Shown here piece by piece: positions 6,994-14,827 of a stretch of 14,850 nt of DNA. The translations under genes and the position numbers were made by a program. Position 1 is the first letter of the stretch. The number at the start of each line of letters is the position of its first letter. The stretch spans positions 1 through 14,850 of the forward strand of contig WQZE01000011.1 of the NCBI GenBank assembly GCA_009780875.1. The letters are read 5' to 3'. Under the pieces are notes generated by a model. The model was not told the DNA's origin, did not search any database, and saw only the letters and a list, made by a program, of their open reading frames with translations. This DNA comes from Bacillota bacterium (GTDB lineage: Bacteria > Bacillota > Clostridia > Christensenellales > Pumilibacteraceae).

Positions 6994-7021
6994 TTGAAAG
7001 CGATTGATTTTTCCAAATAAA
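6994..7021 (+). promoter_or_regulatory. Candidate promoter of the trehalose cluster with a cre-like overlap
   Basis: TTGAAA (6994-6999), a 16-base spacer and AATAAA (7016-7021) form a moderate sigma-A match. The predicted leader to ATG 7042 is very short. TGAAAGCGATTGAT (6995-7008) has the left half and CG centre of a catabolite-response element, but its last three positions deviate. The rest of the 215-base gap (6827-7041) holds small inverted repeats such as GTCCA-TTT-TGGAC and CAAGG/CCTTG, and no gene. Confidence 0.35.
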
Positions 7022-7041
7022 AACACACGGGGAAACACAGT

Positions 7042-8697
7042 ATGTCTTTTTGTGATAAAGTGATTTATCAAATTTATCCCAAGTCTTTTTGCGATAGCAA
7101 AGGGACGGGGTGTGGGGATATCAAGGGTGTGATATCCAAGTTGGATTATTTGCAATATTTGGGGGTGGACTTTGTTTGGCTGACCCCCATTTTTTGCTCG
7201 CCACAAAAGGACAACGGGTATGATGTGGCGGATTACTACAACATTGAGCCGTCGTACGGCACGATGGAAGATGTGGAGACAATGATTGCGGAGGCCGACA
7301 AGCGAGGCATTGGGGTGATGTTTGATATGGTTTTCAATCATACTTCTACCTCGCACGAATGGTTTGCAAAGGCGGTGGCTGGGGACAAAGCGTACCAGGA
7401 TTATTATTTTTTTAGGAACGGTGACCGTGTGGGCAAGCCGCCCACCAATTGGGTGTCCAAGTTTGGGGGGTCAGCGTGGGAGTATGAGCCCAAAGTGGGC
7501 AAGCACTATTTGCATTTGTTTGACAAGACGCAAGCCGACCTCAATTGGACAAATCCACAAGTCAGGCAGGAGATGGCGGCCGTTGTCAATTTTTGGAGAG
7601 GCAAGGGTGTCAAGGGGTTTCGGTTTGATGTTGTCAATCTGATAAGCAAGGGTGCTTTTGAAAGTGATGGGACGGACGGCAAGCGTTTTTATACGGATGG
7701 CCCTCGGGTGCATAGGCACTTGCAAGAACTCAACAAGGACAGTTTTGGGCAAGACCCGGATTGTGTCACGGTGGGCGAGATGTCAAGCACCACAATACAA
7801 CATTGTTTGCAGTATGCAGGGGCGGGCAAAAACGAACTGTCTATGGTGTTTAGTTTTCATCACCTCAAAGTGGACTACAAAGATGGCAACAAGTGGGCAT
7901 TGAAACCTTTTGACTTTGTGGGGCTCAAACAGTTGCTTTTTGATTGGCAGATATGGATGCAAGAGGGCGATGCGTGGAATGCCTTGTTTTGGAACAACCA
8001 CGACCAGCCGAGAGCGGTATCAAGGTTTGGGAATGACGAAAAGTATGGCAAGCAATCCGCCAAGATGTTGGCTACGGTGATTCATTGTTTGCGGGGGACG
8101 CCTTATATTTATCAGGGTGAAGAAATAGGGATGACCAATGCTTGCTTTGAGGGCATTGAAAAGTACAAGGATGTGGAGTCTCACAATGCGTATGCCTTGC
8201 TCAAAGAAAAGGGTGTGGGCGAGAAGGAGATTTTGAGAATCTTGGGGGAGCGGTCCAGGGACAATGCAAGGACGCCGATGCAGTGGGACGGGAGCAAAAA
8301 TGCGGGTTTTACAGCGGGGACACCGTGGATAGAGGTTTGCAAAAACTACAAAAAAATCAATGTCAAAAAAAGTAAAAAAGATAAAGATTCTGTTTTGGAA
8401 CACTACCGATCCTTGATACAACTCAGAAAAAAACATAAGGTGATTGCCGAGGGGCGGTTTGTGCCACTGCTTGATGGGCACAAAAGAGTGCTTGCGTACT
8501 TGCGTGTTTTGGGGGATGTCAGTGTGATGGTGGTATGTAATTTTTTTGACACCGTAGAAGTGTGTGATATGGGGGTGGATATGGCGGGGTACAAGGTGTT
8601 TTTGAGCAACTACAAAAAAAGTGTGGTGCATAGGCATATGGCTTTGCGGCCGTATGAGTCGTTGGTGTTGATGAAGTCGCAAGACATAAGAGAGTAA
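7042..8697 (+). CDS. treC: Trehalose-6-phosphate hydrolase (GH13)
   Basis: A cytoplasmic GH13 alpha-glucosidase of 551 residues, the usual size for TreC/TreA. It would cut trehalose-6-phosphate to glucose and glucose-6-phosphate. GH13 landmarks are present: DMVFNH (95-100), GFRFDVVN with nucleophile Asp196, TVGEMS with acid/base Glu246, and NNHDQPR with transition-state Asp321. Features closer to phosphotrehalase than to plain oligo-1,6-glucosidase are TNWVSKFGGSAWEY (135-148), HHLKVDYKDGNKW (273-285) and RDNARTPMQWD. The next gene is a trehalose-type PTS permease, which fits. It starts at ATG 7042 with only a modest ribosome site (GGGGAA 7029-7034). The main alternative is an oligo-1,6-glucosidase acting on isomaltose-type sugars. 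The symbol treA is used for the same enzyme in Bacillus. Confidence 0.9.
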   Translation: MSFCDKVIYQIYPKSFCDSKGTGCGDIKGVISKLDYLQYLGVDFVWLTPIFCSPQKDNGYDVADYYNIEPSYGTMEDVETMIAEADKRGIGVMFDMVFNHTSTSHEWFAKAVAGDKAYQDYYFFRNGDRVGKPPTNWVSKFGGSAWEYEPKVGKHYLHLFDKTQADLNWTNPQVRQEMAAVVNFWRGKGVKGFRFDVVNLISKGAFESDGTDGKRFYTDGPRVHRHLQELNKDSFGQDPDCVTVGEMSSTTIQHCLQYAGAGKNELSMVFSFHHLKVDYKDGNKWALKPFDFVGLKQLLFDWQIWMQEGDAWNALFWNNHDQPRAVSRFGNDEKYGKQSAKMLATVIHCLRGTPYIYQGEEIGMTNACFEGIEKYKDVESHNAYALLKEKGVGEKEILRILGERSRDNARTPMQWDGSKNAGFTAGTPWIEVCKNYKKINVKKSKKDKDSVLEHYRSLIQLRKKHKVIAEGRFVPLLDGHKRVLAYLRVLGDVSVMVVCNFFDTVEVCDMGVDMAGYKVFLSNYKKSVVHRHMALRPYESLVLMKSQDIRE

Positions 8698-8736
8698 AAA
8701 CAGGCAAACAAAACATAAAGTCACAATACAAAACAA

Positions 8737-8748
8737 CCTAGAACTAGG
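8737..8748. repeat. Inverted repeat in the treC-treB gap
   Basis: CCTAG-AA-CTAGG is an inverted repeat with 5-bp arms in the 99-base spacer. AGGG-GTGA-CCCT overlaps it immediately downstream (about 8746-8757), so two small alternative hairpins can form. No T-run follows, so it is not a terminator. It could be an operator or an RNA processing point that sets separate levels for the enzyme and the permease. This is a weak call. Confidence 0.3.
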
Positions 8749-8796
8749 GGTGACCCTTGGCAAGATGAAAAAAGCCTAAAAAAGGAAAGGTGAAAA

Positions 8797-11301
8797 ATGG
8801 AACAAGAAATTGAAAAACTGGTGGAGTTGGTGGGAGGCAAGGACAACATTTTGAGCGTGTCCCATTGTTTGACAAGGCTCAGATTTGTGCTCAAAGACAA
8901 GAAATTGTTTGCGGTGGAACAACTTGAACAAATGGATGTCGTCAAGGGTTGTTTTCAGACAGGGGAGCAAAGCCAAATCATTGTGGGGCCAGAGGTGCCC
9001 AAAGTGTACGAAGCGCTCGTCAAGGTGACGGGTATCAAAGCGGACAGTGTGGCTGAGGGTAAGGCGTTGGCACGCTCCAAAAAGAATTATTTGCAACGAT
9101 TTGTGGCACTCTTTGCGGATGTGTTTGTGCCCATTTTGCCCGCCATTGTGGCAGCGGGCTTGTTGATGGGTATCAACAATGTGCTCTCCAATCAAGGCAT
9201 TTTTTGGCAAGATGCATCTATTTTGGACAAGGCACCGGGAATTCAAGGGATTGCGGGCATCATCAATATCATAGCCAACACCTCGTTTGTGTTTTTGCCT
9301 GCGTTGGTGGGTTGGTCTGCCGTCAAGCGTTTTGGAGGTAATCCATTGCTGGGTGTTGTGTTGGGGCTCATTTTGGTGCATCCGGACCTTATGAATATTT
9401 ATGATTTTGTCAACCCTGACAATGCAAGCAAGGTGCAATATTTTGATTTGTTTGGATGGAAGATTGCAAGGGTTGGGTACCAAGGGCAAGTGTTGCCTGT
9501 GTTGTTGGCATCCTTTTTGTTGGCAAAGACGGAACTCTTTTTGAAAAAGCGGACACCGGGCACCATACAGTTGTTGGTGGTGGCACCCGTTGCTTTGTTG
9601 GTGACCGGGTTTGTGACGCTCGTGGGCATTGGTCCTGTGATGAGAGAGGTCAGTACGGGGATTACCAAGTTCTTTGTTTGGCTGTTGGAAAAACAACCCA
9701 TTCTTGGTGGGGCGTTGTTCAACTTTATACAACCGCCGTTGGTGATTACGGGTATGCACCACTTGTTCTTGGGTGTCAACATTGCGATGCAAGGTGAGTT
9801 GGGGTATACTTATTTGTGGCCGATTAGTGAGATGGTCACGACGGCACAGGGGGCGGCGTGTATTGCGATGTACTTTGTGCTCAAAAAGAAAGACAAGTTG
9901 CGTGGGGTTGCGATCAGTTCTACGGTGTCGGCGTATACAGGTATCACGGAGCCTGCGATTTATGGAATCAATTTGCGGTTTAGGTATCCGTTTTTTGCCG
10001 TGATGATATCCTCAGCGGTGGGCGGTGCGTTTGTGGCTAGTTTTGGTGTGCGTGCAACGCTTGGTTTGGGGGGTGTGTTGTCCATCTTGTCGGTGCAACC
10101 AAACTATTGGCTTGCGTATGGGATTGGTTGGGGCTTGACCTTTGTTTTGACCATCGTGCTCACGCTCGTGTTTCACAAAGTGTTTGGCAAAAAGAGAGCC
10201 CTTGCAGAGGCTGCCAAAGCAAGTGTGGTATCAGGTGAGACCGCAAAGGGCAAACAAGAATCAACAAAGAGTGTTGTAGTGGCAAGTGATGCAACCACAC
10301 TAGATGTACAAAAAGAAACAAAGATGGATGGGGTAGAGACAACCGTAGAGATGAATAATGATGCCAAAGAGCAGGCGATGCGTGAAGAGCCCCAAGCAGA
10401 GATTGTGGAAAAGGGTGTGTTGTACAGTCCGCTCAAAGGGGTGTTGTTGCCTATGCAAAGGTCCAAAGACAAGACTTTTGCCGAGGGGATTTTGGGAGAG
10501 GGTGTTTTGATTGTACCGAGTGAGGGCAAGGCGTATGCACCTTGTGATGCCACCGTGGTGGCGGTCACACCCACCAAGCACGGGGTCGGTTTGTGTGCAG
10601 ACAATGGTGCCGAGATTTTGATACACATTGGGATTGACACCGTCAAGTTGGGTGGCAAGTATTTTGAGGTCAAGGTGGCGGTGGGCGACAAGGTCAAAAA
10701 AGGGCAGTTGCTCGTGGAGTTTGACCTTGACAAGATTGTGGCTGAGGGATTTGAGATAGAGACACCGATGGTTGTGAGCAACAAAGAAAACTTTGCGGGA
10801 ATCACTGCAAGTGTGCCTGAGGGTGTTGTGCAAGTGGGTGATAGATTGCTTGTACTCCAAGACAAAGTACAAGAGCGTGCGGCTGTGGAGAGTGAGGGCG
10901 TTAAACCAGAGGTCGTATCGGTGATGAGTGAGGATGAGAAGGAGGAAAATGGATGTGAAGAAGGTGTCTCAGAGACCGTGTTGGTGATGGATGAGGGGAG
11001 TGGGGCTGAAAAGGGAGAATCTGAAATGGCAACCGTGATGGAAGCCGATGAGGCTGCGGATGCAAGCCTTGCACCCAAGGAGATGGGGACAACCACAGAG
11101 CCCAAGCCAAAGAAGACAACGGTACCAAAGGCGAGTGGTGCAAAAAGTAGTGGCGTGAAAAAAACGGTTGCAAACAAAGCAACGGGTGCAGGTGCAAAAG
11201 CAACGAGTACCAAAACAGCGAGTGGGGCAAAGACTGCGGGCACCAAAACGGCAAGCACAAAGCAAGCAACCTCCAAAAAAACGAACACAACCAAAAAATA
11301 A
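8797..11301 (+). CDS. treB: PTS trehalose permease, EIIBCA fusion with an atypical C-terminal tail
   Basis: This membrane transporter would take up trehalose and phosphorylate it to trehalose-6-phosphate with phosphate from PEP through EI and HPr. Domains in order: EIIB (about 1-85, phospho-Cys24 in SHCLTRLRF), the multi-helix EIIC channel (about 100-465, with GMHHLF at 319-324 and TGITEPAIYG at 381-390), a long polar linker (about 466-538) and glucose-type EIIA (about 539-690, His595 and phospho-His610 in ILIHIGIDTVKLGG). Bacillus TreP lacks EIIA, so this form is self-contained. Residues 692-834 are unusual: an acidic stretch (about 700-760), then a Lys/Ala/Thr-rich, histone-H1-like tail (about 769-834). 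Trehalose specificity rests on similarity as I recall it and on the neighbouring treC. Other alpha-glucoside or sucrose permeases of the same family cannot be excluded. A GGAAAGGTG ribosome site lies just before ATG 8797. Confidence 0.9.
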   Translation: MEQEIEKLVELVGGKDNILSVSHCLTRLRFVLKDKKLFAVEQLEQMDVVKGCFQTGEQSQIIVGPEVPKVYEALVKVTGIKADSVAEGKALARSKKNYLQRFVALFADVFVPILPAIVAAGLLMGINNVLSNQGIFWQDASILDKAPGIQGIAGIINIIANTSFVFLPALVGWSAVKRFGGNPLLGVVLGLILVHPDLMNIYDFVNPDNASKVQYFDLFGWKIARVGYQGQVLPVLLASFLLAKTELFLKKRTPGTIQLLVVAPVALLVTGFVTLVGIGPVMREVSTGITKFFVWLLEKQPILGGALFNFIQPPLVITGMHHLFLGVNIAMQGELGYTYLWPISEMVTTAQGAACIAMYFVLKKKDKLRGVAISSTVSAYTGITEPAIYGINLRFRYPFFAVMISSAVGGAFVASFGVRATLGLGGVLSILSVQPNYWLAYGIGWGLTFVLTIVLTLVFHKVFGKKRALAEAAKASVVSGETAKGKQESTKSVVVASDATTLDVQKETKMDGVETTVEMNNDAKEQAMREEPQAEIVEKGVLYSPLKGVLLPMQRSKDKTFAEGILGEGVLIVPSEGKAYAPCDATVVAVTPTKHGVGLCADNGAEILIHIGIDTVKLGGKYFEVKVAVGDKVKKGQLLVEFDLDKIVAEGFEIETPMVVSNKENFAGITASVPEGVVQVGDRLLVLQDKVQERAAVESEGVKPEVVSVMSEDEKEENGCEEGVSETVLVMDEGSGAEKGESEMATVMEADEAADASLAPKEMGTTTEPKPKKTTVPKASGAKSSGVKKTVANKATGAGAKATSTKTASGAKTAGTKTASTKQATSKKTNTTKK

Positions 11302-11328
11302 AGACTGGGATAAACAAAGGAAAAACAA

Positions 11329-13056
11329 ATGAACATTGCGTTGGATAAAATTGCATTTAGTCGCTATGGGGCGTATTTGAGTTTGGCACAAGATGAGGTG
11401 GATGGCAACCTGCTCCTTAAATCTCTGCGTGGCAAGTCAAAAAGTCACCCCAACATTTTGAGTTTTGCCGTATTTGAAAATGGCAAAGCCTTGTCGTACA
11501 AGGTGAGAGCGGATTTTTTTGTGGTCACCCTTGTGTTGGATGACAAGCGAGAGATTGGGATTGCCTATGATGGGCAAGAGCGGCTTTTGGTCAAAGGCGA
11601 CAATATGCAGGGGATTACACTCGTGTTGGACACAATGCCCGTGTACAACTTTGAGTACAATTATTTGTTGGGCAAACCGGACAACTGCTATGCGGTGGTC
11701 AATAGTTACAAAAACCTTTGCAAAAACTTGGTGTATGCGGCAAGAGATGGGGGGGCGATTGCACTCCATCAAAAACTAAGCGTGGATACAAGTGGGAGTG
11801 CAAAGAAGGCTGCCAGTGTGGCGGAGATACACGCAACCCCCAATGACTTGGGGGAGATTTGTGTGGTCATAGAGGATATTGCTACGCATATGGCGGTACC
11901 GCAAACGAGAGTCTTTGATTTTGTGGAGGCTGTGCAAAAAACCAAAGATGATTTTGCCAAGTTTTGTGGCAAGCAAGAATTTGCCAAGGGATACAAGCAA
12001 AGTGCTGTTTTGGCACAGTATATTTTGTGGAGCGGGTTTGTGCGTGCGGAGGGTAATCTCAAAAGGGACGCCTTGTATGCGAGCAACCGAGACTTTTTGG
12101 GTGTGTGGAGTTGGGACCATTGTTTCAATGCCTTGGGCGTGGCGGTGATGGATACCAAACTTGCCTATGACCAACTTGCTTTGCTGTATGACCATCAAGA
12201 CAAGATGGGGCAGATTCCTGGGTCGGTCAGTGATTCTACCATACGGTGGAACTTTACCAAGCCGCCCATTCAAGCCTTGTTTTATGGGTTGCTTTGGGAC
12301 AAGTTGGGTTTGTCAAAGGCACAAAAAAAACAGGTGTACGCACAAATCAAAACACAAATTGAATTTTATTTGACCTATAAAGACTGTGATGGGGATGGGC
12401 TTTGCGAGTATCACCACGGCAATGATAGTGGACAAGACAATAGCACGGTCTTTGAGGCGTACGAGTTGGTGGACGCCCCCGACCTCAATGCGTACTTGTT
12501 GCTTGCGATACGGTTTTTGCAAGATTTGGCTGGCAAACTCAAACGCAAGAAAGAAGTTGCAAGATGGCAACAATGCGGGGATGACTTGACAAAAAAATTC
12601 TTGGAGCACTTTTTGCAAGATGGATTGCCCTATGCGTACAAGACGCTCACCAAGACAAAGATAGAAAGCGAGGCGTTGTTGCCGTATGTGTGTTTGCTTT
12701 TGGGCGACATCTTGCCACAAGAGGCACGCACAAAAATGGTGCAAAAATTGCGTGATGACTTTTTGACAGGGTACGGGATTGCTACCGAGTGCACCAAAAG
12801 CCCGTTGTATGCCGACGATGCGTATTGGCGTGGTCCTATTTGGGCGCCTACAACTTTTTTGATGGTGACCGCACTCAAAAAGTGTGGAGAGAGCAAGTTG
12901 GCAAAAGAGGTTGTAGAGCGGTTTTGCAAGATGGTGGACAAAGAAGGGTTTGCTGAAAACTTTGATGCTTTGCGTGGCGTGGGTTTGCGTGACAAATCGT
13001 TCTCTTGGACGGCGGCGGTGTTTTTGCATTTTGTTGCCAATGAGGCTTTGGTGTGA
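11329..13056 (+). CDS. GH63/GH37-like (alpha/alpha)6 glycoside hydrolase
   Basis: A 575-residue, probably cytoplasmic glycosidase with no signal peptide. The N-terminal part (about 1-205) is a beta-rich domain. The C-terminal part (about 210-575) is a six-hairpin barrel with the landmarks of the GH63/GH37 group: FLGVWSWDHCFNALG (256-270), IRWNFTKPPIQALFYG (305-320), EYHHGNDSGQDNS with probable acid Asp370, YWRGPIWAPTTFLM and FAENFDA with probable base Glu543, then SFSWTAAVFL. In GH37 trehalases the matching motif is ESGWDFSSR. The substrate is not certain: alpha-glucosides such as trehalose, glucosylglycerate or alpha-glucosyl oligosaccharides are all plausible. It follows treB after 27 bases, with AAAGGA (11316-11321) seven bases before the ATG, so it is probably in the trehalose operon. 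No clear terminator follows it before the tuf promoter. Confidence 0.85.
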   Translation: MNIALDKIAFSRYGAYLSLAQDEVDGNLLLKSLRGKSKSHPNILSFAVFENGKALSYKVRADFFVVTLVLDDKREIGIAYDGQERLLVKGDNMQGITLVLDTMPVYNFEYNYLLGKPDNCYAVVNSYKNLCKNLVYAARDGGAIALHQKLSVDTSGSAKKAASVAEIHATPNDLGEICVVIEDIATHMAVPQTRVFDFVEAVQKTKDDFAKFCGKQEFAKGYKQSAVLAQYILWSGFVRAEGNLKRDALYASNRDFLGVWSWDHCFNALGVAVMDTKLAYDQLALLYDHQDKMGQIPGSVSDSTIRWNFTKPPIQALFYGLLWDKLGLSKAQKKQVYAQIKTQIEFYLTYKDCDGDGLCEYHHGNDSGQDNSTVFEAYELVDAPDLNAYLLLAIRFLQDLAGKLKRKKEVARWQQCGDDLTKKFLEHFLQDGLPYAYKTLTKTKIESEALLPYVCLLLGDILPQEARTKMVQKLRDDFLTGYGIATECTKSPLYADDAYWRGPIWAPTTFLMVTALKKCGESKLAKEVVERFCKMVDKEGFAENFDALRGVGLRDKSFSWTAAVFLHFVANEALV

Positions 13057-13131
13057 GTTGGTGATGCTTGCAAAAGGAGTGCCCAAAAAAATTGGAAAAA
13101 GAATAAATTTTGTCTGACTTGCAAAAAACGC

Positions 13132-13160
13132 TTGCCAAAAAGTTTTTTTTGTGGTAAAAT
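13132..13160 (+). promoter_or_regulatory. Sigma-A promoter of tuf
   Basis: TTGCCA (13132-13137), a 17-base spacer containing a T-run, and TAAAAT (13155-13160) with TG at 13152-13153 (extended -10). Transcription would start near 13167. CTTGCAAAA-like direct repeats occur at 13067, 13118 and 13131 around the -35 region. Their meaning is unknown. Confidence 0.8.
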
Positions 13161-13172
13161 ATAAGGACATAA

Positions 13173-13202
13173 AAAATAGTAAAAAAGAATAAAGACTATT
13201 TT
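13173..13202 (+). other. 5'-UTR hairpin before the tuf ribosome site
   Basis: AAAATAGT (13173-13180) and ACTATTTT (13195-13202) form a perfect 8-bp inverted repeat with a 14-base loop. It ends three bases before the AGGAG site at 13206-13210. The stem has only one G-C pair, so it would be weak. It might protect the mRNA 5' end or place the ribosome site in an open position. Confidence 0.4.
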
Positions 13203-13217
13203 GATAGGAGTAAAAAA

Positions 13218-14420
13218 ATGGCAAAGGCTAAATTTGACAGAAGTAAGCCCCATGTCAATGTTGGTACAATAGGCCACGTTGACCACGGCAAGACAACTTT
13301 GACAGCGGCGTTGGCAACAACCCTAGCAGCCAAAGGTCTAGCCAAAAAAATGCGTTATGATGAGATAGACAAGGCGCCAGAGGAAAAGGCAAGAGGTATC
13401 ACCATCAACACGGCACACGTGGAGTATGAGAGCGAAAAACGCCACTATGCACACGTGGACTGCCCAGGCCACGCTGACTATGTTAAAAACATGATTACCG
13501 GTGCGGCGCAAATGGACGGTGCAATCTTGGTTGTATCCGCAGCAGATGGTCCAATGCCTCAAACAAAAGAGCACATCTTGCTTGCTAGACAAGTTGGCGT
13601 TCCAAAGATTATTGTCTTTTTGAACAAAGTTGACTTGGTGGATGATGCAGAGTTGATTGAACTTGTTGAGATGGAAGTCCGTGAGTTGTTGTCTGCAAAC
13701 CAATTCCCAGGAGATGACACTCCTATCATCAAAGGTAGTGCTGCAAAAGCATTGGCAGCGGCTACTGAGGGCAAAAACGATGATGCTGCACTCAAACCAA
13801 TCTTTGAGTTGATGAATGCACTTGACAGTTATATCCCTGAACCAAAGAGAGAAGTTGACAAACCATTCTTGATGCCTGTGGAAGATGTATTTACGATTTC
13901 TGGTCGTGGTACCGTTGCTACTGGTAAGGTTGACCGTGGTATGGTCAAAATCCAAGACAAGGTGGAGATTGTTGGTTTGAGACCAACCAAAGAGACCACC
14001 GTTACAGGTATTGAGGCTTTCAGAAAATCACTTGACTTTGCACAAGCGGGCGACAATGCTGGTTTGTTGTTGCGTGGTGTTGAGCGTAAAGATATTGAGC
14101 GTGGTCAAGTATTGGCGGCTCCAAAATCAATCACTCCACACGCTGAGTTTGAGGCTGAGATTTATGTCCTCAAAAAAGAAGAGGGTGGTAGACATACTCC
14201 TTTCTTCAACGGCTACCGTCCACAGTTCTATTTTAGAACAACCGATGTAACCGGAACGATTGACCTACCAAAGGGCGTTGAGATGGTTACTCCTGGCGAC
14301 AATGTCACAATCAAAGTTTCTTTGATTGCACCAATCGCTGCTGAGCAAGGTGTGCGTTTTGCTGTCCGTGAAGGTGGCCGTACCGTTGGTAGCGGTGTCG
14401 TTTCCAAAATCCTTAAATAA
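13218..14420 (+). CDS. tuf: Elongation factor Tu
   Basis: This GTPase delivers aminoacyl-tRNA to the ribosomal A site. It is 400 residues, full length. GTP-binding motifs: GHVDHGKT (19-26), switch I RGITIN (59-64), DCPGH with catalytic His85 (81-85), NKVD (136-139) and GSA (173-175). Domain 2 contains FTISGRGTVATGKV (225-238). Domain 3 ends with VREGGRTVGSGVVSKILK. The start is fixed by MAKAKFDRSKPHVNVGTIGH and an AGGAG site seven bases upstream. The gene is free-standing here: fusA and rpsG, its usual str-operon partners, are not within reach. Codon choice differs from neighbours (many CCA Pro, GTT Val and CGT Arg codons, fewer G-ending ones), as expected for very high expression. The strong promoter and terminator fit this. 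Confidence 0.99.
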   Translation: MAKAKFDRSKPHVNVGTIGHVDHGKTTLTAALATTLAAKGLAKKMRYDEIDKAPEEKARGITINTAHVEYESEKRHYAHVDCPGHADYVKNMITGAAQMDGAILVVSAADGPMPQTKEHILLARQVGVPKIIVFLNKVDLVDDAELIELVEMEVRELLSANQFPGDDTPIIKGSAAKALAAATEGKNDDAALKPIFELMNALDSYIPEPKREVDKPFLMPVEDVFTISGRGTVATGKVDRGMVKIQDKVEIVGLRPTKETTVTGIEAFRKSLDFAQAGDNAGLLLRGVERKDIERGQVLAAPKSITPHAEFEAEIYVLKKEEGGRHTPFFNGYRPQFYFRTTDVTGTIDLPKGVEMVTPGDNVTIKVSLIAPIAAEQGVRFAVREGGRTVGSGVVSKILK

Positions 14421-14445
14421 TCATTGGCAAACAAGCCAAACAATC

Positions 14446-14490
14446 AAAACCCCCTTTGTGCAATCCGAACTTGCACAAAGGGGGTTTTTT
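14446..14490 (+). terminator. Strong intrinsic terminator of tuf
   Basis: An 18-bp perfect stem (14446-14463 with 14471-14488) encloses the 7-base loop TCCGAAC. The core is CCCCCTTTGTGCAA/TTGCACAAAGGGGG, followed by six T residues (14485-14490). The A-run on the left side makes it potentially bidirectional. It begins 25 bases after the tuf stop. Confidence 0.95.
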
Positions 14491-14702
14491 GTTTTTGGTA
14501 GGGTGGTCGTAGAGAAAGAATGGTGGTATTGTGTGTGGTGACAAAAAAGGTTGGTTCCTGCACTGGTTTTTTGGGGCGAAGAATGACAAAAACACTTGAA
14601 TCCCAAGTTGTTTTGGCAACCCTTGCTTGCGGGCGTAGAAATAAAGGGGGTGCGGATGTGAAAATGAATATTTAAAATATATAGAAATTTAACCAAAAAC
14701 AC
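14491..14702. other. Intergenic stretch with no gene seen
   Basis: I see no reading frame with a ribosome site and no RNA gene here. The first part is G/T-rich. The last part (about 14668-14695) is almost pure A/T and lies directly upstream of the next -35 box, like an UP element. Confidence 0.5.
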
Positions 14703-14731
14703 TTGACACGCATATACATAAGTGGTATAAT
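14703..14731 (+). promoter_or_regulatory. Consensus sigma-A promoter at the right edge
   Basis: TTGACA (14703-14708) and TATAAT (14726-14731) are perfect boxes with a 17-base spacer, a TG at 14723-14724 and an AT-rich upstream tract. Transcription would begin near 14738 and run off the window. No confident gene start is seen in the remaining 112 bases. ATG 14834 (MKHAL...) has AAAAGG almost touching it. ATG 14747 could encode only a six-residue peptide (MRVVNW). Confidence 0.8.
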
Positions 14732-14795
14732 GTAGGCAAACGAACAATGAGAGTTGTGAATTGGTAATTTGTAAATGTTGTAAGGGTGTTTTTTG

Positions 14796-14827
14796 TGTGT
14801 GGCTGAATTTTGTGGAGCCTGTACACA
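14796..14827 (+). other. Leader hairpin next to a possible ribosome site
   Basis: TGTGTGGCT (14796-14804) can pair with AGCC (14816-14819) and, past a TGT bulge, ACACA (14823-14827). This gives a bulged 9-bp stem with an 11-base loop. It abuts AAAAGGAATG (14827-14836), so it could affect translation of a gene starting at the window edge, or be part of a small RNA. Confidence 0.35.

Noticed and set aside
10173..11336. 387-residue minus-strand frame opposite the 3' half of treB
   Set aside because: It is a Ser/Ala/Thr/Pro-rich mirror of the low-complexity TreB tail and EIIA domain, without a ribosome site.
13057..13131. Terminator after the GH63-like gene
   Set aside because: I looked for a stem with a T-run and found only a 4-bp CCAA/TTGG pair. 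Read-through into tuf or an unseen 3' end is possible.
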